Assembly: GCA_051294375.1 (NCBI GenBank)
Contig: CM119264.1
Coordinates: forward strand, 23,444,858 to 23,508,857
Source of the DNA: Paraspadella gotoi
Lineage: Eukaryota > Chaetognatha
Direction: 5' to 3'
DNA length: 64,000 nt
The notes below the pieces were generated by a model that searched no databases, was not told where the DNA came from, and saw only the letters and a list, made by a program, of their open reading frames with translations. This document shows positions 49,104-62,039 of this stretch, piece after piece. Both the position numbers and the translations under genes were made by a program. Each line of letters opens with the position of its first letter. Position 1 is the stretch's first letter.

Positions 49104-51885
49104 TCTACTCTCCTCTCTCTCTCTCTCTCTCTTCTCTACTCTCTCTCGCGCCAATTATTTGCTTGACAGTTCCTTTCCACATGAGCAATCCTCTATCCAC
49201 TGCTTTCTTAATATCCCGGCTTATTTGTCATTTATTTTCCTCGTTCTTCTCCTTTGATCGATATATCAATCGAGTCCTCCTCCATCTAATTTGTAACTTC
49301 TCTTATGATACGAGAATTTTTTTAAACTCCAGGCGTTCCTTATTTCGCTTGCGCAAATAGATCTAGCAACACAATTTTAAAATTAAGCGCTGACAAAATC
49401 ATATCACAAAGACGTCACAGAACAGCTTTTATTTGTTCCTGACTCGTTAATCGTTTACATTCTAATCTATGGGCGTCCAGGCTGCGCGAGAGTTCACAAG
49501 AATTCTTCACCTCGACCTCAGATGCTTCACGCCTCCTTCATACGACTCCGTCACCAATTCAAACCCCCAATCACCACCCATCTCATCACTCATTTACCAC
49601 TTATGCCAATACACCACCGCGGGTTCGAGACTGATTCATTATAACCCGCGCGATGCGATATAACACATTACTTTCTCGTAACTCACAAACAAGCCAACGC
49701 GGGACGTTTTTTTCTCTTTGTCGTTCCTACGTCGTGTTTGCTCGTCGTCGTCTGTCGGTTCTCGTTCGTCGCGATCGACGCGTAACTCGAAGGACAATTT
49801 TACGGTCAATAAATATATTTGGAAAGTGGTCTCGGACCGAGGGCAGCGAGAAGATGACAAAAGATCTCCATTCTCTTTTTTATATTGACAAAATTTTGAA
49901 ACGGAGCAGGCATGGAAGATGAGAATAGGAGAAAGATTAAAGCAGACGAGCATGAGAGAGAGACGAGAGAAAGAGAGACTAGAGAGGAGAGAGAGAGAGA
50001 GATGAGAGTAGGAGAGGACAGAGAGACGAGAGAGAATATGAGAGCAGAGAAGAGAGTTTTTCTCATTGGTGAAATTAAATAAAGGAGGCGTGTCCGTTCA
50101 AAGCCGGCGCCGCCTCAGAAAAGAGCTCGCGATCGTGCTAGGCGCGTCGCTAGCATTAGTAATCTTTTGAGTTGAGCAGAGGTTAGTCGAGGCTCAATTA
50201 CGCGAGTTGTGAAAAAAACAATTCGCTTTTTGTTTTCTATTGTTTTGCTTGACACAAAAGAGGGAGAGAGAAGAGAGATACAGACAGAAGTAGAGATGAG
50301 ATGAGAGCACACGGACGAGGAAGAGGAGAGGGAGAGGTCGAGGATGAAGACCGGAGAGGATAGGAGAGAGACATATGGACAACTTTTATAATTTTTTGTT
50401 CCCGTTCCTTTGGTTGAAATCATATTGTGATGTTTTCTTTCAAGTAATGCAGGCTCTCCAAGAGCATCAGGGAAAATGAAGAAGAAATCCTGAAAAATAT
50501 TCATTGTCAAAAATCTTTTTTTTTGAAAAAATGAGGTACGTATGAAGAGAGAGGAAAGACGAGAAGAGAGAGAGAGAGAAGAGAGAGCAGAGAGAGAGAG
50601 CAGAGGAAGATGACAGAGATGGAGAGAGAGAGAGCAGAGAATCAGTCACATTTTACAAAGCTGATCGCGTCATTTTTCACGTTTTTTCAAGGGAGGTGTT
50701 AAAAAGGAACTCTAACGGTCGCACCCATTAAGAATGCATTGAAGCCGGGGCCCCAATTTCTATTGTGAACACCCTTTCCTCTTTTTTTCTCGTCTCTCCG
50801 CGCAGCGCACACAGACGGTGATGGTTATTCGACGTGTGATTTAATTCAGCGGCCTAACAGTAAAATGATCGGACCGACAGGTTAATGTTTTATCGAGAAG
50901 CGTTCTAAGAGTTATATGATAATCTTTTTTTCGGGTTTAAGGCAGAACGAGGAAACCAACAACTAGTGTCTGATACAAAAACTCAAGAATGTTAATAGTA
51001 AATTAGTCCATTTCACTTTCATAAATTTTTCTTCTGTGTTCACATTTTTCAAAAGTTTTATAAAATAAAATCAATCGTAAGAGCCCAACGAAAATGTTTT
51101 TCTTTTTTCTTTGCCGCAACAAAAGATTGACTTCGAGATATACGAAAATTAAATATATTACTAAAAAGAAGGATCAAAGAGCGAAATCGCAATAAATATA
51201 CAACGGACGCGAACGAAAGCACCTTCCAGGAGCGGAGCGCCTTTCCCCTGCCCGCCACGGAGCATCAATCGCGTGCAGCGCCCTACCTGCCTCAGTCGCC
51301 AAAATACACCTTGCACGACTTTTAGATGATGTCGGTGTCCAGATGATTCTTGCAAATTCAGTGAGATCGAATTCTTGACCTCTGAGATAAATTCGGCGCA
51401 AGAATTTTTTTTTCTTAAATGCGTTTTGCAATCTTTTTTTTTTTTTTTGCAAATTTTATGTTTTTCATTTTTCATTCAAAGTCCTCAGTCCGCAAAGGCT
51501 TCTTTTTCCGCAAAACCGGGCGCTGTGAACCCTGCAAAACCCTAGAGGTTTAGAGTTTCCACTTCCCCAGTCAAAGCCGGTGTATCGTCATCTCGTCGTC
51601 GCCAGTTCGTCGCTCCGGCGGATAGCGTCCCTTGTTTCTTTACTGTTTTCCTCCCACCGCTTACCCGCTCCGAGGCCCAGCACGGCGCGCCATCCTTAAC
51701 AGGCGAGCGGCATCGATTTCTAGCGTTTTTCCACTCCCCCCCCTCACCCTTCCCGCCGCCCTTTTCCCGCGCCCCTCCCCATCCCTCCTCCTCGATCGCC
51801 CGCCCGTAGCAAAATTCCGCGAGGAGAAACAGAACGCGAACAACAAAAGTCGCTCGGCGCGATGGTGTAGTCGTGCGGGGATAAA
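49080..51885 (+). repeat. duplicated segment, copy B
   Basis: Direct copy of 42757-45179, about 15 percent longer. The 10-N gap of copy A (43297-43306) corresponds here to a (CGT)-rich stretch near 49730-49775. The copy-A open frame at 44248-44419 is broken by frameshifts in this copy. Confidence 0.9.
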
Positions 51886-52067
51886 GACGGCGCAGCTCGC
51901 GGGGAAAGACAAAGAGAGAGAAGGTCGGTGGCAACATAGAAAGTAGGGTTTACTGCCTAGTCTATTCACACCGCCTCTGTTTCTGACCGCGAAGAGGACG
52001 GAGAGAGAGAGAGAAGAGAGCAGAGAGAGAGTAGAGAGGTAAGCGCGTGATGCAGGCGACATAGTCA

Positions 52068-52105
<38 letters not shown>

Positions 52106-52797
52106 AGTAGTAGAGAGTTTTCCCAACTCGCAATGGGACGATTTTTTTTTTTTTTTTTTTTTTGAAAAGCCGACAAAAAAAACAGTTTTCTTTCCTTTCT
52201 GGTTTCTGCTCTGCTACACAAGACGCAACCGGTTAATGACCCCAAACTGCGAAGCATCCAAATCGGAGAAAAATTGGTATATGACTCTCTCTCTCTCTGT
52301 CTCTGTCTCTGTCTCTGTTTCCAAGTTCCAGTTTAATAAAAATTAAAAAGGACAGAAAAATCAAGAGAGAAAAGAAGTAACAAAGAAAAAACGAGAAAAA
52401 GAAAGATAGAAAGAACGTAGGAGAGAAAGAAAGAAAAAGAGAAACAGACAAAGAGAGAAATAAAGAAAGAATATACAGAAAAATATAAAGAAAAAGAACG
52501 AAACTAAAAAAAAAAGGAAAACCCAAGAAAGACACTCACACAAAAATCAAGATGAAAGAAATTCCAGATTTTTTTTTTCTTGTCCGATCGGCGGAATCTC
52601 GTTAGACGTAATAAAGAAGAAAAAGAAACAAAAGAGAAAAAAAAATATGAAAAAAAAAGAAAAAAAGAAAGAAAGAAAGAAAGAAAAAGAAATCTTCGCT
52701 CCTCATTAGAATTCAGGGGAAACGAAAGACGTAATACGAAGAGAGAAGACAATGGAGCGGCGGCGGAGGCGGCGGCGGCGGCGGTAGCGGCAGCGTA
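51886..52797. other. intergenic stretch
   Basis: GA tract 52068-52104, poly-T 52142-52163, GAAA-rich 52340-52500 and 52618-52690, then a GCG repeat at 52756-52790. No gene recognised. Confidence 0.6.
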
Positions 52798-52801
52798 ATG
52801 G

Positions 52802-52809
52802 TTTCGCGC
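52802..52809 (+). promoter_or_regulatory. E2F-type site TTTCGCGC
   Basis: Fits TTTSSCGC and is followed by GCCAA, next to a GCG repeat. The frame that starts at the ATG 52798 overlaps it and runs 88 codons into the gap at 53063; a second frame is also open. No gene recognised. Confidence 0.3.
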
Positions 52810-53062
52810 GCCAACGAAAAAAACGCCCACCAACGCGGACCACCATATCTTTGCCACTCTTCTCAACGCCACCTATTTGCCTCCTCACATCAGGCATCAC
52901 GATGTCATCTTTATATTCACCTTGTTCAACTTCATTGTATCATGACATTTCCAGATCAACCATTTTCGAATACTTCACGGCCCGCCTCGGAATCACCGAA
53001 AAAAAAACAACAATGCCATCCCACCACTGCACTCCCCTTTACGGACCACTCTACCACCTCAC

Positions 53063-53827
53063 NNNNNNNNNNNNNNNNNNNNNNNNNNNNNNNNNNNNNN
53101 NNNNNNNNNNNNNNNNNNNNNNNNNNNNNNNNNNNNNNNNNNNNNNNNNNNNNNNNNNNNNNNNNNNNNNNNNNNNNNNNNNNNNNNNNNNNNNNNNNNN
53201 NNNNNNNNNNNNNNNNNNNNNNNNNNNNNNNNNNNNNNNNNNNNNNNNNNNNNNNNNNNNNNNNNNNNNNNNNNNNNNNNNNNNNNNNNNNNNNNNNNNN
53301 NNNNNNNNNNNNNNNNNNNNNNNNNNNNNNNNNNNNNNNNNNNNNNNNNNNNNNNNNNNNNNNNNNNNNNNNNNNNNNNNNNNNNNNNNNNNNNNNNNNN
53401 NNNNNNNNNNNNNNNNNNNNNNNNNNNNNNNNNNNNNNNNNNNNNNNNNNNNNNNNNNNNNNNNNNNNNNNNNNNNNNNNNNNNNNNNNNNNNNNNNNNN
53501 NNNNNNNNNNNNNNNNNNNNNNNNNNNNNNNNNNNNNNNNNNNNNNNNNNNNNNNNNNNNNNNNNNNNNNNNNNNNNNNNNNNNNNNNNNNNNNNNNNNN
53601 NNNNNNNNNNNNNNNNNNNNNNNNNNNNNNNNNNNNNNNNNNNNNNNNNNNNNNNNNNNNNNNNNNNNNNNNNNNNNNNNNNNNNNNNNNNNNNNNNNNN
53701 NNNNNNNNNNNNNNNNNNNNNNNNNNNNNNNNNNNNNNNNNNNNNNNNNNNNNNNNNNNNNNNNNNNNNNNNNNNNNNNNNNNNNNNNNNNNNNNNNNNN
53801 NNNNNNNNNNNNNNNNNNNNNNNNNNN
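53063..53827. other. assembly gap, 765 N, the largest in the window
   Basis: It lies on the downstream side of the known SoxD exons and could hide further exons. Confidence 1.
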
Positions 53828-54540
53828 AGGAATGGGAGGGGGATTGTCGCGAGAATAAAGGAAAAAACCAAATGCCTGAAATCATTTAAATCTTTGAAAA
53901 GGTTAAACGGACTTTCGACGGAAACTGAAAAGGGAAGGGATTGCAAGGGGAGGAAGGTGGGAAGGGAGGACGGGGAAAGAGAAATAGAGGGGAAGGGAGG
54001 GTGGAAGAGGAGGGGGTAACGGGACGTCTAAGTGGTGTTTACTTGGGGACAAGTAGGTTTGTGATGACATCAGATTAAAAGAGGATACATTTCTGATTTA
54101 TTATGGCATAATTATAAAAAAAAGAATGATAGAAAGAAAGAAAGGAAGAAAGCAAGAAATAAAGAAAGATAGAAAGAAAGATAGAAAGAAAGAAAGAAAG
54201 ATGAAAATCCAGACGAGAGACTAGAGTCACGTGAATTTTCCCTGCAGCTTTGATTGTTTTTGTCTCAAGGGCGAAAGACGAAGACCACACTCGAACTGAG
54301 ACACTCTAATCTCTTAGGCAAATTAAAATAATATTTTTTTTCTCATTTTTTTTTAAATAATATTTTCCTTCTCTTCTTTTCTGCTCTTTACTTTTTGACG
54401 AGACTCGACCAAAAAAAGGTAATTATCATTAGTTTTAAACTGTTAACATGTGACTTCTGTGTTAATTCCCTGTTGAATGTTAAATTTAATATAAATTATT
54501 ATCAGGTACACCGAAAAAAGGGGAAAAAAGATAAGAAAAC
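53828..54540. other. intergenic stretch
   Basis: GGA-rich at 53925-54015, GAAA-like repeat at 54120-54205, then AT-rich. No gene seen. Confidence 0.6.
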
Positions 54541-54640
54541 AGAAAAGAAGAGAAAAGAAGAGAAGAGAAGAGAAGAGAAGAGAAGAGAAGAGAAGAGAAG
54601 AAAAGAGAAAAGGGAGAAAAGAGTCGAAAAGAGAAGAGAG
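54541..54640 (+). repeat. (AGAAG)n pentamer tract
   Basis: At least ten near-perfect pentamers. Confidence 0.95.
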
Positions 54641-54677
54641 AATTCTGGCGAAGCTTTGGAAGCTCAAAGGGGGTCAA

Positions 54678-54702
54678 NNNNNNNNNNNNNNNNNNNNNNN
54701 NN
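54678..54702. other. assembly gap, 25 N placeholder
   Basis: Unique left flank, GA-rich right flank. Confidence 1.
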
Positions 54703-54862
54703 AAAGAGAGAGATAAGCCTCTTTGGGACTTCATTAATAAAGTAAACATTACGAAGATAAAGGAGGAGGAGGAAGAGGAGGAGGAGGAGGAAGAGGAGGA
54801 AGACGGAGGGAGAAAGCGAAGAAGGTGCAGAAGACACACGAAGAAACTCCCTTAAGACAAAA

Positions 54863-54893
<31 letters not shown>

Positions 54894-54894
54894 G

Positions 54895-54929
<35 letters not shown>

Positions 54930-55019
54930 AGAGAGAGAAGAGAGAGAAGAGAGAGGGGGAGAAGGAGAGAGAGAGAGATATGAGAGAGGGGGGGAGAGAG
55001 AGAGAATTATCATTTTACG

Positions 55020-55660
55020 CCGGATAAACGGACACTACTGTACTGAGGACGGAAAAGCAGAAGGTAAACGCGTTAAAAAATATAATTGAGCAAAAAAAAA
55101 AATACATATATTAAATTTGAAAAATCGAACTAGCGCGTGAAAAGGAATTTTAAAATCCGTTGAACTCATTTTTTATTACTAAAAGTCAGGAGTTAGAAAT
55201 GGGATGAGGTCTGATGGGAGAGAAAAAAAGGAAGAAAGGGTAGATATGACTATGGAAAATAATACCCAGCTAATTAATTATTGAGCGTGGAAAGTTGGAA
55301 ACATTAAGTTAAAATCCATTCGAAAATGATTAGTATTTAATACAGAACTATCTCATTTAAATTAATATTCCAACTGACGAATAAAATATCCTAAAAAAAA
55401 AGGGAAGTATGAATAATGAAATGATCGATACAAGGAAAGAGACTGAAGAGAATGAAGAAGACGAATCTCAACAGAATCCTCGCTCCTCTTTTTCTTCATC
55501 TGGAATTCGAATAAAGAAATTTTTTAATTAAAACAACAGAAAAAGGAAATGTAGTATTGGAAGGGGGACAGAGGGGCAAAGGAGGGGAAAGGGGGTTCGC
55601 ACTGGCAGAAATGATAAGGACATTCCATTCAGTATTCAATATACGAGCAACATTGAAACT
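55020..55660 (-). repeat. inverted duplicate, right copy
   Basis: Matches the left copy in reverse; the GA tracts at 54862-55005 are the counterpart of the CT tract at 49080-49145. Differences are again mainly small indels, this copy being shorter. Confidence 0.85.
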
Positions 55661-56331
55661 GTATAGTCAAGAAAAAAAGCCCCCTTGCCATTTTATTTCT
55701 CGGCAAACTGCGACTAAATCAAAGAATTGAGCGAAATTATAACCTTGAATTAATCCATTAACGTTAAGACGGACATAATTTTCGACCTAAATCTAATCGC
55801 TTGAAATGGTAAGCGGATGAATGTCCGTATTGTGTTCGAATGCTGATTCACTTTTCGTCGAAACAGAAACAAAAAAAGAAATGGACTACGATTTTCGCTC
55901 TGATTTTTTAAATAATTACTTCTTTCTGTTTTTTTCTTTGGTTTTTCGTGTTCTTAATCATTCATTATTTTTCGATTAATTAATTCCCGCAACGACAGAT
56001 AGAAATAATCCGAAACAACAGGCAACACACTTTCGCTCTCTCCCACTCCGGCTCTAGTTCTCTCGCTTCTGCTCTCTCTCTCGTCTCTCTCCTCTTCTCT
56101 CCTCTCTCTTTTTTCATTGTCTTTTTTTTTTTGACAATATTGAAACTCAAATTAAAGTCTTTTTTTTTGATGAACTCGTTTTTGAATCGGACAAATCCAG
56201 TCTCTTTGTTCGTTTTTTTTTTTTTTTTATTTTGAGCTGAAATGGAGTTTTTCTGGCATCATTATTTAAAAAAAGTGTCAATTGTTATTCTCCGACTTTT
56301 CCTTTGTTTATTCTTTTTTAATTTTTTTTAG
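55661..56331. other. AT-rich stretch
   Basis: An ATG|GTAAGC donor-like site occurs at 55808 but no open frame precedes it; pyrimidine-rich 56035-56110. No gene seen. Confidence 0.55.
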
Positions 56332-56417
56332 GATTTTGTGAAAAAACGTCGAAATCGATTTGCGAGATCGAGGATGGTGACTCCGAAAGAGTGAGGGCGC
56401 TGTTTGACCAAACGTAA
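56332..56417 (+). CDS. candidate 3'-terminal exon
   Basis: A T-rich acceptor (AG 56330-56331) precedes a frame reading FCEKTSKSICEIEDGDSERV then RALFDQT and TAA 56415-56417. Codon third positions are GC-rich compared with the AT-rich flanks. Another frame from the same acceptor (DFVKKRRNRFARSRMVTPKE, stop near 56395) is also open. No upstream exon identified; product unknown. Confidence 0.3.
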
Positions 56418-56675
56418 TGTTTATTTTTGTGGTTATATCTTTGCGGGTCTTTGTGGGTGAACGAGTAAACTCAGTGTCTCAGATCGCTAGATCCCTTTTC
56501 CATTTGTCTCATTCTTTATCTAATTGATAAAACGTCACTTTTCACCAGAGTTTTAACAAATTTCTTGAGCAATATTATCACATTCTATCACAGTTTTATC
56601 TCTACGAATCCATTCCCTTCTCGCTCCGAAACTTAGATCGAAAGGGAAGATGAATGTGAGGATATGTATTTCATT

Positions 56676-56775
56676 NNNNNNNNNNNNNNNNNNNNNNNNN
56701 NNNNNNNNNNNNNNNNNNNNNNNNNNNNNNNNNNNNNNNNNNNNNNNNNNNNNNNNNNNNNNNNNNNNNNNNNNN
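56676..56775. other. assembly gap, 100 N
   Basis: A round-number gap between unique sequences. Confidence 1.
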
Positions 56776-57654
56776 CTGTTTGTTCGTACATATTTCGACT
56801 CCCAAAAAGGTCTTATGTAAAAAACAATGGAGGCGAAAGTCGGCTGTTGCTTCTCAATCTGATCATGAAAAGAAGACGATGCACGGCACGTCGCTTCGAA
56901 AGGGGGGGGGAAGTAGCGGGTGGGGAGAGGGGTGGTGAAGGGGGGAAGGGTGAGAGAGAAACAGAAAAAGAGTGCGTCGCGGGCTATGTTTAGGCAATTC
57001 TCGGTCTCCGATGCTCGGGTCGGTCGAAAGTGGTTTGAGAGAGAAGTGGATGTTTGGGGTGGTCTTCGGTGAGAAAATTCGTTGATAAAGAAACTTTTAG
57101 CTTAACTAATGAACTTTTTTGTTATTATATAAATATAAAGCGGTGGGTGAACGAAGTTGTGAAAAGCATATACCAAAATCAAAGCTCTACTCCCCACACC
57201 CTTAACTCCCCACTCCGCCCACAAAACCAGGTTCCCTCGATGCTCTTATTTTCTTCGTTTCGGTCATTAAAGTCACCGACCAAATCGACGACTAACGCCC
57301 TCAAACGTCGCGCCGCCAGAACAAAAACTGGGCGGCGCCGCGTGGTGAGAGAGAGAAAGCGAATGGTAGAGAGAGCGCGATAGACACAGAAAGAGAGAGA
57401 GAGAGGGACTGAGAGAGAGACAGAGAGAGAGAGAACCTTTTTCGCCTTTGATCTCAGTTAATTATCGTATTACCAAAGTTGGTTACGACGACAAAAAACC
57501 ACGAAAGAGCGCAAGAAAGCCACGGCTGACTACAGAAACCTCACGATCGACCACCTGAGGGCCATCATACCATCAGACTATCAGACCATCACCAGAGGGC
57601 CATCAGTCAGCCACCCTAACCACTAAAAGGTTAAAAAAATAGTTTCTAACTCAC
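56776..57654. other. SoxD intron 2 (start) and anonymous DNA
   Basis: Contains a G-run block at 56901-56950 and GA tract 57380-57433. On the minus strand this follows the donor of SoxD exon 2. I searched it by eye for the Gln-rich continuation of the leucine zipper and found none. Confidence 0.6.
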
Positions 57655-58108
57655 CCGTGAAGCTGAGTCTCCCGCTGCTGCTGCGTCCTGCGCCGACGCC
57701 ATCTGTTTCCTCAGCGCCTCCAACTGATGGATCATCTCGCCGAGTTTCTTTTCCTGCTCGGAAGGCGACGCCGCTTCGCCCAACGCCATCTTTACCGAAT
57801 CCAGTAGACGCGCGCTGTCGTCGCGTCCGTCGCCGGTCGCCGCCCCTTCGCCGGCGCCGCAGCGGCCTCTTTCGCTCGTCCCGGACTCATCGGCGCCGCC
57901 CCGCCCGCCCGCCGACCCGGCAGCGCGGGAGGCGGCGTCGGAATGCGGCGTCAGAAAGGCGGACGCTTGCAAGTCGGACATCATGGCAAGGGCCGCTGAA
58001 GATAAGGGAAAAGACGGCGGTTTGTTATATGAGTATCAAGTTGCGCCACTTTTTGAATTCTTTATTCAATATTTTGTCTAATATATAAACTGATTCTGAA
58101 AACTACTT

Positions 58109-58141
<33 letters not shown>

Positions 58142-59338
58142 TCATCTTCCTCATTCGGTTTTTATTTAAAACAGATGTCCTCTGTTTTCATATTCAGTCT
58201 GATGTGAAAAACATAAACGTTTAACTTTTTTTTTAGTTTCAACTAACGGTTTTATTTTCTCGTCATATTTACATTTTATTGAGTTAACATCAATAAAATA
58301 AAGTGCGACAAAAACTAACGACGTTCGGAAAAGAAACGAATGCGTCTGATTTTTCTGTCAAAACTTATTATTATTATTATTAGCTTATTTTTCATTAGTG
58401 AGAATTTGTTATCGTTGAACAATTTTTCTTTCTTTGTTGTTATCTCTTTCTTTTTTTCTCTCTCTCATTTGATTTATATTTATTTTTTTTTTTGTTTTGT
58501 TCCTAATGTAATTCTATCGGACACACTGAGGAGAGTTCACATTATTCACCGTTAGTAAAAGTATTATATTTTTCTTGATCAATGTTATCATAATCATTAT
58601 TATCAAATCGTTACAACAACAACAACAACAACGTCGCAGTGTGAGCTCACCGGCCGCGTGGGCGTTTCCCGGCGCTAAATGCTGAAATGGCGCCGCGTCG
58701 ACGCCGCCGATGACGGCGTCGTCGTCATCGTCGTCGTGGACAGAGCCGTTGGCGACCACGGCGCCGCCGACGCGCGAGAGGCGCCGCAAGACGCTGTCCA
58801 TCGACTTCCGGTTTCGCGCCGACAAAATCGACGTCATGGAATTCATGATTCCCGACGTCGTCGTCACTGGGAGAGATGGCTCGTCGGGCGAGTGGGCGTG
58901 GCCCCGAGGCGGCGAAAGGCCGCGGCCCCTGGGGGAGGAGGGAGAAGCGCGGGCCGAAGACGACGAAGAATTCGTTTGATACTTGTCGTTGTTGTTGTTG
59001 AGGTGTTGACGGTTGGACTCGCTTTGTTGTTGTTGTTGTTGTTGTTCTTGGGCCGCGTCGCCGGTCACTGCGACGCTGGCTAAAAGACGCTGTTTTTTGC
59101 TGACGACGTCGGGGGCCGCGTCGCCGAATGAGGAGGTTGTACCGGCGATCGCACCGGCAGCGACGGGAGCAGAGTCGGCAGCGGGGTCGGCGTCGGGAAG
59201 CAACGCCGCTTCCGGTCCGGACTTCATGGAGAGGGAGTCGTTGAAGGCTGAGGAGGAGGAGGAGGGGGAGGCGAGACTAGAGGCGGTTGGCTCGTCGGCG
59301 GAAAACTTGGAAGGTGTGTTCTTCCGTTTGGAGGACAT
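57655..59338 (-). CDS. SoxD-family (Sox5/6/13-like) transcription factor, 5' part, two exons
   Basis: SoxD proteins are HMG-box DNA-binding factors that dimerise through an N-terminal coiled coil and act in neural, muscle and skeletal development. Coding exons are complement(58651..59338) and complement(57655..57995). The acceptor at 57996-57997 and donors at 58649-58650 and 57653-57654 are good, phases 1 and 0 agree, and together they give 343 residues. Exon 1 starts MSSKRKNTPS, like the MSSKR start of Sox5, and has poly-Gln, Asn, Ser and Asp runs. Residues 176-189 (NRKSMDSVLRRLSR) match the ERRKGSLADVVDTLKQRK block of Sox5. Residues 311-330, EKKLGEMIHQLEALRKQMAS, match the start of the SoxD leucine zipper. 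The zipper remainder and HMG box are not visible; they may lie in a gap such as 53063-53827 or outside the window. Family call is from motif memory; paralogue undecided. Confidence 0.82.
57996..58650 (-). other. SoxD intron between coding exons 1 and 2
   Basis: This 655-bp intron is AT-rich and holds a (CGT)n tract at about 58110-58140 and an (AAC)n tract near 58613-58632. No other feature is visible in it. Confidence 0.75.
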
Positions 59339-59345
59339 CTCAGTC

Positions 59346-59347
<2 letters not shown>
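59339..59347 (-). promoter_or_regulatory. 3' splice site and short leader before the SoxD start
   Basis: A pyrimidine-rich tract ending in AG (59346-59347) precedes GACTGAG and then the ATG at 59338. The coding exon therefore probably begins at 59345, with the rest of the 5' UTR in an upstream exon at higher coordinates. The GACTGAG leader holds an in-frame TGA, so the ATG at 59338 is the natural start. Confidence 0.5.
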
Positions 59348-61663
<2,316 letters not shown>

Positions 61664-61838
61664 CGTGATCACCTTCATGGAATTCGTCCTCGTCCAACTG
61701 ACAATTGACTTCATCAATTTGATTTTTATTTTTCAAAATTAAAATCCGATAATTTTTTTAAGAATTTAATATTAATTGTTTTATTTAATTCAAAAATCCG
61801 CGCGTGCAGTTCGTTTCGCTCTCGCGATTTTGATCACG
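61664..61838 (-). other. candidate 5' UTR exon of SoxD with a short upstream ORF
   Basis: On the minus strand a pyrimidine-rich acceptor (AG at 61839-61840) and a CACG|GTGAGT donor (61663-61662) bound this 175-base segment. It contains a 17-codon open frame from ATG 61714 that would hit a stop immediately after joining to the SoxD exon at 59345, so it would be an upstream ORF. The link to SoxD rests only on strand and position. Confidence 0.3.
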
Positions 61839-61911
61839 CTGAGATAGAGTCACCGAGCGACGAAGAGAATCGCGGTCTACGTTTTTTTTTTTTTTGAAAA
61901 AAATTAAAACA

Positions 61912-61995
61912 TTAAAGAAGGAAAATCGCGAGACAGAGTCGTAAGTCGCCGCGCGTTTCTTTTTCTCTCTCGATGGCGTAACTCGAATTCATGGG
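61912..61995 (-). CDS. candidate exon encoding a 26-residue open frame
   Basis: A very strong acceptor (CT-rich tract then CGCAG, ending at 61996) is followed by an ATG at 61992 and an open frame starting MNSSYAIEREKETRGDLRL, which stops at TAA 61912-61914. It could be the end of an unknown minus-strand gene or another leader exon of SoxD. I do not recognise the peptide. Confidence 0.2.
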   Translation of the reverse strand, partial: PMNSSYAIEREKETRGDLRLCLAIFLL

Positions 61996-62039
61996 CTGCG
62001 AAGACAGAGAGCGAGAGAATACGCGCTCCGGAAAAAAAA

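Noticed and set aside
52798-53889. 300-residue open frames spanning 53063-53827
   Set aside because: Most of their length is N. Only about 88 codons are real sequence and two frames are open at once.
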